The notes under the pieces are model-generated. The model was not told where the DNA came from. It saw only the letters and a list, made by a program, of their open reading frames with translations, and did no database searches. DNA of 64,000 nucleotides from Bacteroides muris (ex Afrizal et al. 2022). Lineage in GTDB: Bacteria; Bacteroidota; Bacteroidia; Bacteroidales; Bacteroidaceae. Shown here piece after piece: positions 33,939 to 43,458 of the stretch (position 1 is the first letter of the stretch; every line of letters starts with the position of its first letter). Where the stretch lies: contig NZ_SRYZ01000016.1 of NCBI RefSeq assembly GCF_004793475.1, positions 1-64,000 of the forward strand, read 5' to 3'. Position numbers and translations under genes: made by a program.

Positions 33939-36146
33939 ATGAAGCAGATATTCCCATATTATCGTCAGCTTGATGCTATGGATTGTGGACCTACTTGCCT
34001 ACGTATGATAGCCAAATATTACGGAAAGAGTTATTCTTTGCAGACTTTGCGTGCCCGTTCTTTTATTTCTCGCAATGGCGTTTCCATGTTAGGCATCAGC
34101 GATGCTGCTGAGTCTATTGGTTTCAGAACGTCCGGAGTTCGTGTCTCTTTTGAACAATTGGCGGAAGATGTTCCTCTGCCTTGCATTTTGCATTGGAATC
34201 AGAGTCATTTTGTGGTTTGCTATGATGTTAAGAAAAAGAAAGGGCAATACACGTTTAGGATAGCAGACCCTGCAACTCAGTTGGTTACGTATAATGAACT
34301 GGAATTGAAGCGATGCTGGTTAGCTACCAAATCGGACGGAGAAGAGAAGGGGACTGCGCTTGCACTGGAACCCACTCCTGATTTTTATAATGGTGAGGGA
34401 GAACCGGAACTGAAAGAAAGAGGGTTGCGTTTTTTCTTCCGTTATCTGACTCCCTATAGGAAAGAGTTGTTTCAGCTGATATTGGGCATGTTGGTGGTGA
34501 GCTTACTTCAGCTTATCCTACCTTTTCTTACGCAAGCCTTGGTGGATGTGGGTATCAGTGACGGAAATTTGAGCTTTATTACCTTAGTGCTGGTTGCGCA
34601 GATTATAATCTCGGTATCACAACTATCGGTAGAGTTTATCCGTAGCTGGATATTGTTGCATGTGAATACGCGTATATCCATCTCCCTTATTTCGGACTTT
34701 TTGGCAAAGTTGATGAAGTTGCCGCTTCATTTTTTTGATACGAAGATGGTGGGAGACATTATACAGCGCATTGGTGACCATGACCGTATAAAGAATTTTC
34801 TGACAGGTTCTTCTATTAGTACGCTCTTTTCCTTTGTCAGTTTTTTCATCTTTGCTATTGTACTTGCTTACTACAATTTGGTGGTATTGGGAATCTTTCT
34901 TTTAGGTAACAGCTTGTATATTGCCTGGATACTTGCTTTTATGAAATATCGCCGTGAATTGGATATCCGTCGGTTTGCACAAGCAGCCGGAGAGCAGAGT
35001 AACCTTGTGCAGATGGTGACCGCTATGCAGGAAATAAAGTTGAATAACTGCGAGACACAGAAGCGCTGGCAGTGGGAGCGTATTCAGGTGAAACTATTTA
35101 AAATCAGCGTAAAAGGGTTGACGCTAGGGCAGGTACAGCAAGTAGGTTCTGTGTTTTTCAATCAGACCACGAATATTATAATCTCGTTTATTGCGGCAAA
35201 GGCGGTGGTGGAAGGGGAGATGACACTGGGTATGATGATGTCTCTGACTTATATCATCGGTCAGCTCAGTGCGCCGGTCTCTTCTTTTATAGGATTTGCG
35301 CAGCAGTTTCAGGACGCCAAGATAAGTCTGGAACGGCTGAATGAGGTACATGGGAAGCCGGACGAGGAGCAGGATATTGCTTCAAAATTGTCTGTTTTGC
35401 CTGAGAAGCGGGAGCTGAGAATGGAAAATGTGTGCTTCAGTTACGATGGAGCGGATAGAGACTATGTGCTGGATAATGTCTCTTTGGTGATTCCCGAACA
35501 TAAAGTGACAGCTATTGTAGGTGCGAGCGGGAGTGGAAAGACTACTCTGGTGAAACTGATGCTTGGTTTCTATTCGCCCAATAAGGGGGCTGTGAAGGTG
35601 GGTGATGCTTCGTTGGAGAACATAAATCCTCATTTGTGGCGTGCCAAGACGGGAGCCGTGATGCAAGATGGTTTTATCTTTTCGGAAACCATTGCGCAGA
35701 ATATTGTTGTGGGAGAGGAGCAGGTTGATGTGGAGCGGCTACGTCACGCCGTGACGGTGGCCAATATCCGTGATTTTATAGATTCTCTTCCATTGGGATA
35801 TAACACCAAAATCGGTATGGAGGGGAATGGTATCAGCCAAGGGCAGAAACAACGTTTGCTGATAGCACGTGCTGTGTATAAAAATCCGGAATTTCTTTTC
35901 TTCGACGAAGCCACCAATGCCTTGGATGCAAATAATGAAAAAGAGATTATGGAACATCTGCATGAATTCTATAAAGGAAAAACCGTGGTGGTAGTGGCGC
36001 ATAGGCTCAGCACGGTGAAGGATGCCGATAAGATTGTGGTACTGGATAAGGGATGCATTGTGGAGGAAGGTACCCATCGGGAACTGACGGAGCGGAAAGG
36101 ACTATATTACCGGCTGGTTAAGAACCAGTTGGAATTGGGTAGTTAA
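33939..36146 (+). CDS. Peptidase-containing ABC exporter (C39 leader peptidase)
   Basis: 735 residues. N-terminal C39 peptidase with QLDAMDCGPTCL (catalytic Cys16), HWNQSHFVV (His90) and RIADPA (Asp110). A six-helix transmembrane domain spans about residues 165-450. The ABC domain has Walker A GASGSGKTT, signature ISQGQKQRLL, Walker B LFFDEATNALD and a His switch in VVVAHRLS. Such exporters cut leaders after GG and pump the peptide. All motifs are intact, so it may still export GG-leader peptides encoded elsewhere, since no precursor is evident nearby. HlyD partner follows 3 bp later. Confidence 0.93.
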   Translation: MKQIFPYYRQLDAMDCGPTCLRMIAKYYGKSYSLQTLRARSFISRNGVSMLGISDAAESIGFRTSGVRVSFEQLAEDVPLPCILHWNQSHFVVCYDVKKKKGQYTFRIADPATQLVTYNELELKRCWLATKSDGEEKGTALALEPTPDFYNGEGEPELKERGLRFFFRYLTPYRKELFQLILGMLVVSLLQLILPFLTQALVDVGISDGNLSFITLVLVAQIIISVSQLSVEFIRSWILLHVNTRISISLISDFLAKLMKLPLHFFDTKMVGDIIQRIGDHDRIKNFLTGSSISTLFSFVSFFIFAIVLAYYNLVVLGIFLLGNSLYIAWILAFMKYRRELDIRRFAQAAGEQSNLVQMVTAMQEIKLNNCETQKRWQWERIQVKLFKISVKGLTLGQVQQVGSVFFNQTTNIIISFIAAKAVVEGEMTLGMMMSLTYIIGQLSAPVSSFIGFAQQFQDAKISLERLNEVHGKPDEEQDIASKLSVLPEKRELRMENVCFSYDGADRDYVLDNVSLVIPEHKVTAIVGASGSGKTTLVKLMLGFYSPNKGAVKVGDASLENINPHLWRAKTGAVMQDGFIFSETIAQNIVVGEEQVDVERLRHAVTVANIRDFIDSLPLGYNTKIGMEGNGISQGQKQRLLIARAVYKNPEFLFFDEATNALDANNEKEIMEHLHEFYKGKTVVVVAHRLSTVKDADKIVVLDKGCIVEEGTHRELTERKGLYYRLVKNQLELGS

Positions 36147-36149
36147 TGA

Positions 36150-37460
36150 ATGGAGGAAGAAAAGAAATATAAAGATATAGAACTCCGCAGTGAAGAAGTG
36201 CAGGAGGTGATGAACCATATCTCTCCCTGGGTAGTGAGGTGTGGAATCACTGTCTTGGCGTTGATTTTGCTGATGATACTGGTTGGTTGTTGGATATTCA
36301 GGTATCCGGACACCTTGGCAGCAGAGGTGACTCTGGCTACGGAAGAGCCTCCCGCCTTTGTGCTGTCACATGCTACTGGGAAACTCGATACGCTTTATGT
36401 GAAGAACGGGAGTCTGGTGAGTGCGGATGCAGATTTAGGAGTGATTGGCAATGCTGCGTCTTCTGAAGATGTGCGTTTTCTTAAGGAGAGGATGAAAGCC
36501 TGGGAAGCGCAAGATTATGACTGGCGGGAAGGGGTGGAGTTTTTTGCCGGTAGGCGCTGGCAGTTGGGGGAACTGCAATCGGCTTTTGCAGCTTTCATTA
36601 CTTCACTTACAGAATATGCACGTTTTATGGAGTTGGACTATTACGCTCGGAAACTTCGTTTTCAGGAAAAACAACTGGGTGGACAACGCTCCTATCTTCG
36701 GTTGGCAGAGCGGGAGTATGAGTTGATTGATAAGGATATAAAGCTTGCCGAAAGTATGTATACCCGTGATTCTATTCTATATGTGCGTAAGGCTATGATT
36801 GTTTCGGAATTTGAGGAGTCTGGAAGCAGATATTTGCAAAGTTTGCGTTCTAAAGAAGAGGTACGTATGAGTTTGCTTCAGGCAGAAATGCAGTTGGTGC
36901 AACATGAGGAGAATATGTTGGATATACGTAAGCAAGCATACGATGAGGAACAGAGTCGCCGGACTGATTTAAAGAATGCCATAGAGCAGTTAGCCGCGCA
37001 ATTGAGTGCATGGGAGCACTCTTATTTATTGAAAAGTCCGGTCAGGGGGAAGGTTACTTTTATGATGGTTTGGAGTCGTAACCAGAATGTGAAAGCCGGT
37101 GAAACGGTTTTCACGATTCAGCCATCCGACAGTTCAAGGGTATTAGGTAAGGCTCTACTTCCTTTGCAGGGTTCGGGTAAGGTACATGTGGGACAGCGGG
37201 TGCATATACGTCTGAATAATTATCCCGACCAGGAGTTTGGCTATGTAAAAGGGCAGGTCGCAAGTATCTCTCCTGCTCCAACGGAAGAGGGAATGTATAT
37301 AGTGGAAATATCTTTGCCTGACGGCATGCAGACCAACTACGGCAAACAGCTGCCTGTTTCGCGTGAGTTGAAAGGTACGGCAGACATTATCCTTGCTGAC
37401 AAGAATGTACTGGAAAGGTTGTTGGCTCCGTTGAGGAAAGTGGTGGAATATGAAAAATGA
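36150..37460 (+). CDS. HlyD-family secretion adaptor
   Basis: 436 residues with one N-terminal membrane segment (CGITVLALILLMILVGCWIF, about residues 31-50). A barrel-sandwich half (GKLDTLYVKNGSLVSADADLGV) leads to a long coiled coil (residues about 110-300). The second half-motif LKSPVRGKVTFMMVW and a C-terminal beta-domain follow. It joins the C39 exporter to an outer-membrane duct. It ends 5 bp from the converging AI-2E family gene, so it is the last gene of the island. Confidence 0.88.
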   Translation: MEEEKKYKDIELRSEEVQEVMNHISPWVVRCGITVLALILLMILVGCWIFRYPDTLAAEVTLATEEPPAFVLSHATGKLDTLYVKNGSLVSADADLGVIGNAASSEDVRFLKERMKAWEAQDYDWREGVEFFAGRRWQLGELQSAFAAFITSLTEYARFMELDYYARKLRFQEKQLGGQRSYLRLAEREYELIDKDIKLAESMYTRDSILYVRKAMIVSEFEESGSRYLQSLRSKEEVRMSLLQAEMQLVQHEENMLDIRKQAYDEEQSRRTDLKNAIEQLAAQLSAWEHSYLLKSPVRGKVTFMMVWSRNQNVKAGETVFTIQPSDSSRVLGKALLPLQGSGKVHVGQRVHIRLNNYPDQEFGYVKGQVASISPAPTEEGMYIVEISLPDGMQTNYGKQLPVSRELKGTADIILADKNVLERLLAPLRKVVEYEK

Positions 37461-37465
37461 AGTAC

Positions 37466-38488
37466 TTATTCCGTTGTCTTCCCCCTTGCATCCAAATACC
37501 CTCTTTTAAACATATCCACGAACAGAAAGAATAGTGACAAGAGCAGTGGCCCGAAGATGATACCCATGAATCCGAAGAGGGACAAGCCGATTACAACTCC
37601 GAAGACAGTGATAAGCGGATGAATGTCTGCCATTTTCTTCTGGATGATGAAGCGTATCAGGTTGTCGAGCTGTGAAATGACTGCACCGCCATAGATGGCC
37701 AGCCCGATAGCTTGAACCCAGTTGCCTATCAATGCCATGTAGACAGCTATCGGAAACCATACCAGCGCTGTTCCTACCATTGGGATGATGCTGGCGAAGC
37801 AGGTCAGGAAACCGGCGAACAAGATGTTGGGAGCACCGAAAATCCAGTATCCTGTCATGGCCACACTGCCTTGTATGACGGCAAGTAATGGGATGCCGAT
37901 GGCATTGGAACGGACAATCATGTTGATTTCGTGGATGACGTTTTGTGTATTGTCATCGTTGAACGGCAGTAGGTCGTTGACGTACTGTTCCATCTTTTTG
38001 CCCCCTATCAGCATGAAGTAGAGTACAAAGACCAGTACGAATATGTTGACGGCAAAACTGCTGATACCTTCCATGATGGCTTGCCCGATGCGGGGAAGAA
38101 TTGAAATGACGTATGCCACCGTGTCTTTCCCCAAGATATAGTAGCCGGTTTTGGCTTTAATGATGTTGGCCGCTTCTTCGAAAGGAGTTATAATGGCTTG
38201 CGGGTCCAGATTGATGTTTTGCAGATTGATTACGGCCAGCCATACCACCAGTCCAAGCGGAACCAGAAAGCAGAGAACGGCCTCTGCTGTGATAAGGGTG
38301 GCGGCTATGCTGCGTTTCATTTTCCGTCTGTCCGACAGGTATATCATCTGTTTCCTTACCAGGATGTAGATGGTCAGTGCTCCCAGCAGGCCTCCCAGGA
38401 ATGGAGCGATTTGTCGGAAAAGGATGATTCCCAGTCCGAGGATGATAGTTATTAGCGAATATTTCCAGTATAGTTCTTTTGTACTCAT
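37466..38488 (-). CDS. AI-2E family transporter (TerC-unrelated, PF01594-type permease)
   Basis: 340 residues with about eight hydrophobic segments in the usual AI-2E/UPF0118 order. An N-terminal trio is followed by a soluble segment, then LLAVIQGSVAMTGYWIFG and PMVGTALVWFPIAVYMAL, and the conserved HPLITVFGVVIGLSLFGFMG near the end. Family members export diverse small compounds or act as Na+/H+ antiporters; the name does not prove autoinducer transport. It is the most downstream of four minus-strand genes (from 41812). Confidence 0.88.
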   Translation of the reverse strand: MSTKELYWKYSLITIILGLGIILFRQIAPFLGGLLGALTIYILVRKQMIYLSDRRKMKRSIAATLITAEAVLCFLVPLGLVVWLAVINLQNINLDPQAIITPFEEAANIIKAKTGYYILGKDTVAYVISILPRIGQAIMEGISSFAVNIFVLVFVLYFMLIGGKKMEQYVNDLLPFNDDNTQNVIHEINMIVRSNAIGIPLLAVIQGSVAMTGYWIFGAPNILFAGFLTCFASIIPMVGTALVWFPIAVYMALIGNWVQAIGLAIYGGAVISQLDNLIRFIIQKKMADIHPLITVFGVVIGLSLFGFMGIIFGPLLLSLFFLFVDMFKRGYLDARGKTTE

Positions 38489-38565
38489 AATATTTATGCT
38501 TTGTCTGAATAAGAAACAAAAGAAGCATCGGAAAGGTTGGAAAGCAGTAGTCGGAAAGCAGAACT

Positions 38566-39180
38566 TTATCCTTCGTCCAGCCAGCCTGTCCCCTGACGTA
38601 TAATTTCAGCTTTTCCGTTGGTGCAGTCCACTACAGTGGAACCTTCCGTCCCGCCAATACCGCCGTCGATTACCAAATCGACGATATTGTTGAACTTTTC
38701 TTCAATCAGTTCCGGATCTGTGCAGTATTCAATGTCTTCATTGTCATCATGTGGCAATGTCGTTGTCATGATGGGGGCATCCAGCAGGCGGGCTATTTCT
38801 TGAATGATGGAATTGTCGGGCATGCGGATGCCGACTTCTTTACGGTTGCGGAATATTTTGGGTAGCCGGGTGGTGCCGTTCAGGATAAAGGTGAAGGCCC
38901 CGGGTAGATTACGTTTCATTAGTTTGAAGGTGCTGTTGTCTACTTTGGCATATTCGCTTATTTTGCTTAGGTCGTAGCAGATGATGGAAAGATTGTTCTT
39001 CTTGGGGTCGATATCCTTGAGACGGCAGATGCGCTCGATGGCTCGCTCTTTCAGACCGTGGCAACCGATAGCATACATGGTATCGGTGGGATAGATAATG
39101 ATACCCCCGTCGTTCAGTAGATTGATTACTTGTTGCAAATCGGCAGGATTGTTGTTTTTCTCATAAAGTTTCAGAAGCAT
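38566..39180 (-). CDS. Sua5/YciO/YrdC family protein, L-threonylcarbamoyladenylate synthase-like
   Basis: 204 residues from the ATG at 39180; an earlier TTG is in frame but unneeded. The YrdC fold is shown by GGIIIYPTDTMYAIGCHGL, RICRLKDIDPKKNN, PGAFTFILNGT, VGIRMPDNSI and GGTEGSTVVDCT. The KRxK/SxN positions differ from E. coli TsaC (DPKKNNLSIIC), as is common in the YciO-like branch. It may supply threonylcarbamoyl-AMP for t6A tRNA modification, or be the less understood YciO type. Cytosolic; second-last gene of the minus-strand run. Confidence 0.85.
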   Translation of the reverse strand: MLLKLYEKNNNPADLQQVINLLNDGGIIIYPTDTMYAIGCHGLKERAIERICRLKDIDPKKNNLSIICYDLSKISEYAKVDNSTFKLMKRNLPGAFTFILNGTTRLPKIFRNRKEVGIRMPDNSIIQEIARLLDAPIMTTTLPHDDNEDIEYCTDPELIEEKFNNIVDLVIDGGIGGTEGSTVVDCTNGKAEIIRQGTGWLDEG

Positions 39181-39243
39181 GGCGACAATGGATTTGAGTA
39201 ATACATGCAAAAATACTAAATAATCGGCTTATAAACAAGAGAA

Positions 39244-40986
39244 TCACCTTTTTAGCATCTCTTTTTCCAGTTTCTTTATTTTTTTCCAGGCCTCCTTGAA
39301 TTTGGGACAGAGGGTGACGGCTTTTTCATAGTTTTTCATGGCCGCCTCCTTCATGTCATGTTTCAGGCATTCGTCACCCATAAGGATGTATTCGCGGGCA
39401 TACTTCACGAGTGCTTTCTCTTTCTCCAATGCTGCTTGTTTCAGTGCACGGTTTTCCTCTCTCAGCCGGTTGATGATGTTCAGCTTCCGGCGGATGAGGC
39501 GCTGCACGTTGGGCTTCTCGATGTCGTAGCGGGAATGGATGGCTTTGAAAAATTCATCCAGGAAAGTGCCGAAGTCCCCTTTGTCGAAGGCTTTGGCGGC
39601 AGCAACGTATTGAACGTCTGCCTGTGCTTGCTTCAAGGCGCGGTCGATGGCGGTGCGGTTGTTGAAGCGTTCGGAGAAACTGACAATCTCCGGACGCACG
39701 AATACATCGGCACGGCTGATGGGCTTTTTCAGCTGGATGCCTTCCAGCGAGGTACAGCGGCTGAGGGCTACATATGCCTGCCCACCGGCAAACACGCCAC
39801 CGGTAAAGTCGATGACTACCCGGCTGAAGGTCAGCCCCTGGCTTTTGTGGACGGTGATGGCCCATGCCAGGCGCACGGGATATTGTGTAAAGGTACCCAG
39901 CTCTTCCTCTTCAATCTGTTTCTTTTCTTCGTTGTATTTGTAGCGGATGTTTCGCCACGACTCTCGTTTGACGTCACATTCCTTGCCGTCGTCGGTGATG
40001 ACGTAGAGGGTCTCTTCAATAGGGTCGAAGCCGCTGATGACGCCGATGGTGCCGTTCACCCAGCGGCGGTCGAAGTCATTCTTGATGAAGATGATCTGTG
40101 CGCCCGGTTTCAGTACCAGCTCTTGCGAGGTGGGGAGGCTGCTTTCGGGAAAGTCTCCCATGATTTCGCCGTAGAAGGTGACCGGTTCACCGGGAAGTTC
40201 CGCCAGTTTCTTGTCGTTGATGTAGTCCACATTGTCGCGGCGGGTGGCGAGGGTGATGTACATGTCGGCTTCCGATTGTTCTATTGAGGTACCATAGCGG
40301 GTGTTGAGCAGTTGAAGTTCGGTAGAGCCGACGGTATTGTTGCGGATGTGGTCCAGCACATGGATGAATTTGCTGTCCGTTTGCCGGTATACTTTTTGCA
40401 ATTCGATGGAGACAAGGTCTATCTGACCGAATACCCTGGCAGAGAAGAAATAAGGAGTAGGATAGAAGCGGTTCAGTATTTCCCGCTCATCTCCTTTCAC
40501 AACGGGTTCCAGCTGGAACACATCGCCTACCAATAGTATCTGTTTGCCGCCGAAGGGTTCGCGCAGGTTGCGGGAATAGACTCGCAGGATGCGGTCTACG
40601 GCATCGATGATGTCGGCACGTACCATGGAAATCTCGTCGATGATGACCAATTCCAGCTCTTCCAGCAGTTTGCGGTGGGGCTTGGTGTATTTGAAAAATT
40701 CGTGGATGCGTCCCCGTTGCAGACTGAAGTTCGGGTCGTCGGGCAGCAGGGGGTAGAAGGGCAGTTTGAAGAAACTGTGCAACGTGCTGCCTCCGGCATT
40801 GATGGCAGCTATTCCGGTAGGGGCAAGCACTACATGCTTTTTCTTCGTATTCGCGCAGATGTACTTCAGGAAGGTCGATTTGCCCGTACCTGCCTTGCCT
40901 GTCAGGAAAACAGATTGACGGGTGTACTGGATAAGTTTCAAGGCATCTTGAAACTCTTTGTTCTGTGTGTCTGGGACGAAGTTCAA
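39244..40986 (-). CDS. PIF1-like/RecD-like DNA helicase with C-terminal TPR
   Basis: 580 residues. Superfamily 1 motifs: Walker A TGKAGTGKSTFL (about residues 29-40), ALAPTG-like VVLAPTGIAAINAGG, Walker B LELVIIDEISMVRAD, motif III LLVGDVFQLEPV, and the late AWAITVHKSQGLTF. The C-terminal 100 residues are helical, ending in a TPR-like ECLKHDMKEAAMKNYEKA. PIF1 helicases unwind DNA, including hard structures. No ATG lies near the start of the frame (stop just upstream), so it must begin at TTG (40986) or ATT. This family member is common in Bacteroidetes chromosomes. Confidence 0.88.
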   Translation of the reverse strand: MNFVPDTQNKEFQDALKLIQYTRQSVFLTGKAGTGKSTFLKYICANTKKKHVVLAPTGIAAINAGGSTLHSFFKLPFYPLLPDDPNFSLQRGRIHEFFKYTKPHRKLLEELELVIIDEISMVRADIIDAVDRILRVYSRNLREPFGGKQILLVGDVFQLEPVVKGDEREILNRFYPTPYFFSARVFGQIDLVSIELQKVYRQTDSKFIHVLDHIRNNTVGSTELQLLNTRYGTSIEQSEADMYITLATRRDNVDYINDKKLAELPGEPVTFYGEIMGDFPESSLPTSQELVLKPGAQIIFIKNDFDRRWVNGTIGVISGFDPIEETLYVITDDGKECDVKRESWRNIRYKYNEEKKQIEEEELGTFTQYPVRLAWAITVHKSQGLTFSRVVIDFTGGVFAGGQAYVALSRCTSLEGIQLKKPISRADVFVRPEIVSFSERFNNRTAIDRALKQAQADVQYVAAAKAFDKGDFGTFLDEFFKAIHSRYDIEKPNVQRLIRRKLNIINRLREENRALKQAALEKEKALVKYAREYILMGDECLKHDMKEAAMKNYEKAVTLCPKFKEAWKKIKKLEKEMLKR

Positions 40987-41023
40987 AATTCAATAGCTTA
41001 AAGAACCGACAACTCGGGAATTC

Positions 41024-41812
41024 TCAAATTATGTGGAAATGTTTCAGCGCGTTGGCTATTCCATTCTCGTCCACACTGGTAGTGACGTAGTCGGCAACGG
41101 CTTTCACGTCATCGTTGGCATTACCCATGGCTACGCCGATACCGGCATGGCGCAACATGCTGATGTCGTTTCCTCCGTCGCCGAAGGCCATGGCTTCTTC
41201 CAGCTTGATGCCGAAGTGGCGGATAATCTGGTCGATACCGTTCTGTTTGGTGTTTCCTTTGGCTGTCACGTCTGCGAAGGCGGGATGCCAGCGGCCCATC
41301 TCGCAGTGGGGGACGGCGGGCAGGATGATTGCTTCTTCTTCAGCATTGATAAAGGGAGTCAGCTGGAAGAAGGCTTTGTCCGCATGGCTGTCGGTATAGG
41401 GTTTTGTCTCGATGGGGTCTACTTTCAGTTGGCGGTGGAAGATTTCCTCCACTGCTTCGTCGGGCTGGTTCACGCAGATGTCGTGCTCTCCCACCAGAAT
41501 GCAGGGGATGCTGCGTTCGTGGCAGAAAGCTGTCAAGGCATCCACTTCCGCTGTCGGTATGGGGCTTTTGTAGATAACGGTATCTTCTACAAAGCAATAG
41601 GCGCCGTTCATCGTAATGTAGCCGTCTATCAGATTCCGTTCCTGCAAGGCGGACAAGTTGTTGATGATGACGCGCGGACGTCCGGTAGAAATGAAGATAT
41701 GTATGCCTTTGGCCTTGGCGGCGGTCAGCGCTTCAATGGTGGAAACGGGAATTTCGTGGGTCTTGAAGCTGACCAAGGTTCCGTCGATGTCAAAAAACAG
41801 AGCTTTTATCAT
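41024..41812 (-). CDS. HAD superfamily Cof-type phosphatase
   Basis: 262 residues. Motif I is FFDIDGTLVSF (nucleophile Asp about residue 8), motif II ISTGRPR, and motif IV FGDGGNDISMLRHAGIGVAM, as in Cof-like type IIB HAD phosphatases. The cap region lies between about 85 and 180. These enzymes dephosphorylate sugar phosphates or cofactors; the substrate cannot be told. First gene of the minus-strand run, divergent from menA with 94 bp between. Confidence 0.88.
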   Translation of the reverse strand: MIKALFFDIDGTLVSFKTHEIPVSTIEALTAAKAKGIHIFISTGRPRVIINNLSALQERNLIDGYITMNGAYCFVEDTVIYKSPIPTAEVDALTAFCHERSIPCILVGEHDICVNQPDEAVEEIFHRQLKVDPIETKPYTDSHADKAFFQLTPFINAEEEAIILPAVPHCEMGRWHPAFADVTAKGNTKQNGIDQIIRHFGIKLEEAMAFGDGGNDISMLRHAGIGVAMGNANDDVKAVADYVTTSVDENGIANALKHFHII

Positions 41813-41873
41813 AAGAGTTTCTTTTATCTTGTATCTTGTGCGCGAAATTACTTAAAAAAGCGAAGATATTTCG

Positions 41874-41881
41874 TACTTTTG
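41874..41881 (+). promoter_or_regulatory. -7 box TACTTTTG of the menA promoter
   Basis: An exact TAnnTTTG match 26 bp before the menA start, in the divergent gap to the HAD gene. The -33 region is not obvious. Confidence 0.55.
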
Positions 41882-41906
41882 CGCGCAAATAAATGATAAA
41901 TAACAA

Positions 41907-42800
41907 ATGAAGAAACATTCTTTTAAAGATTGGATGATAGCGGTGCGTCCGTGGTCATTCCCCGCCTCCTCGATGCCGGTGGTGGTGACGTTGGCATATC
42001 TGTATTGGATGCGGCAGGACATAAACTGGGTGAACGGTCTCTGGGCATTGCTGAACATTATTGTGTTTCATGCTGCCGGGAATACCTGGAGTGATTACTT
42101 TGACTATAAACACAAGGTCGATGCAAAGGACACCTTCGGTGCCAAGACCCTGACCGACGAGATGTTTACGCCGCGCGAGATATACCGCTTGTCGATGGCA
42201 TTGCTGGCAGTTGCCTTTGTTGCGGGTATCGGCCTGCTGTGGCGTACTGGGTTGCCGTTGCTGTACATCGGTATAGGCGGCGCGGCTTGCTCGTTGCTTT
42301 ATCCGCCGCTCAAGTATCGTGCGTTGGGCGATGTCGTCATCTTTTTGGCGTATGCCTTGCTGCCGACGTTAGGCACCTGCTATGTGGCTACGGGAGCAGT
42401 TGACTGGAATGTCTTGTGGATAGCTCTGCCGGTGGGACTGATTACGGTGGCCATTCTGCATGCCAACAATACACGGGATATGCGTACCGATGCCCGTGCC
42501 AAGATTCAGACATTGGCGATGAAGCTGGGAGGAAAGGTGTCGATGTACGTTTATTGTGCCGAAGTCCTTTTCCCTTTCGGCTGGATAGCCGGACTGATAG
42601 CTGCGGGAATTCTTCCGCTATGGACACTGCTGGTGATGCTGGCACTGGTTCCTGCCATTGGCAATGTCAGGGTGGTATCCCGTTTTCCCGGAAAGGGGGA
42701 AGGTGCCATAGCCGGTCTGGATGAGATGACGGCAAAACTCCAGTTGCTGTTCGGTCTGCTCTTCACGTTGTCGTTCGTTGTGGCCGGTCTGCTGTCATGA
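41907..42800 (+). CDS. menA: 1,4-dihydroxy-2-naphthoate octaprenyltransferase
   Basis: 297 residues with about eight membrane helices. The UbiA-family acidic motifs are present: NTWSDYFDYKHKVDAKDTFG (about residues 59-78) and ANNTRDMRTDARAKIQTLAM (about residues 190-209). It attaches a polyprenyl chain to DHNA in menaquinone synthesis at the inner membrane. Menaquinone is the respiratory quinone of Bacteroides. The stop overlaps the next gene by 4 bp (ATGA). Confidence 0.92.
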   Translation: MKKHSFKDWMIAVRPWSFPASSMPVVVTLAYLYWMRQDINWVNGLWALLNIIVFHAAGNTWSDYFDYKHKVDAKDTFGAKTLTDEMFTPREIYRLSMALLAVAFVAGIGLLWRTGLPLLYIGIGGAACSLLYPPLKYRALGDVVIFLAYALLPTLGTCYVATGAVDWNVLWIALPVGLITVAILHANNTRDMRTDARAKIQTLAMKLGGKVSMYVYCAEVLFPFGWIAGLIAAGILPLWTLLVMLALVPAIGNVRVVSRFPGKGEGAIAGLDEMTAKLQLLFGLLFTLSFVVAGLLS

Positions 42801-43411
42801 AGAAACTGATTTTTACCATTCTGCTGGCTGCCGTGCTGTGGACGGTTATGTTCTCGCCTTGGACGGCTCCTTTCGTGAATTTCTGGTGGATGATGACCGG
42901 TTCTGCGCTCACGCTGTCCGTGTTTGCTACTTTGTTCAATCCCGGCTGGTGGCGGGAGGTGAAATGGAGTTTGCCGAATGCCTTGTTGGGAGTTGGCATT
43001 GCTGTTGCTTTGTGGGGTGTTTTCTGGTTGGGCGACAAGGTGTCATCTTGGATGTTCGATTTTGCCCGTCAGCAGGTGGACTCTATTTATGGGATGAAGG
43101 AGGGAGAATCTCCCTGGCTGCTGGCGGCATTACTGCTGTTGCTGATAGGGCCGGCGGAAGAGATTTTCTGGCGAGGCTATGTGCAGCGTACACTTTCCGA
43201 ACGCTGGAATCCGAATGTGGGTTTTGTAGTAGCTACTTTAATTTATGCACTGGTGCATGCCGGTTCCTGCAACTTCATGCTGGTCATGGCGGCTTTGGTG
43301 GTGGGAGCGGCATGGGGAGCGCTATACCGTTTTTTTCCGAATCGCTTTGCCGCTATCATCTTGTCTCATGCAGTGTGGGATGTGGCGGTATTTATATTTT
43401 TCCCGATATGA
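42797..43411 (+). CDS. CPBP family intramembrane metalloprotease
   Basis: 204 residues, about six membrane helices. It has the CPBP/Abi signature GPAEEIFWRGYVQRTL (EExxxR, about residues 116-131), then LVHAGSCNFMLVMAALVVG and LSHAVWDVAVF with the metal-binding His residues. Relatives process prenylated proteins or act in bacteriocin self-immunity. Here it is translationally coupled to menA by a 4-bp overlap. Role unknown. Confidence 0.85.
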   Translation: MKKLIFTILLAAVLWTVMFSPWTAPFVNFWWMMTGSALTLSVFATLFNPGWWREVKWSLPNALLGVGIAVALWGVFWLGDKVSSWMFDFARQQVDSIYGMKEGESPWLLAALLLLLIGPAEEIFWRGYVQRTLSERWNPNVGFVVATLIYALVHAGSCNFMLVMAALVVGAAWGALYRFFPNRFAAIILSHAVWDVAVFIFFPI

Positions 43412-43458
43412 TTATTGTTTACAAAAGATAAGGCAGCGGTAATGGGGTGCATACTGAG

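Noticed and set aside
37466..38488. Evidence for autoinducer-2 quorum sensing
   Set aside because: The family name is historical; members carry out varied transport and no luxS or lsr genes are present here.
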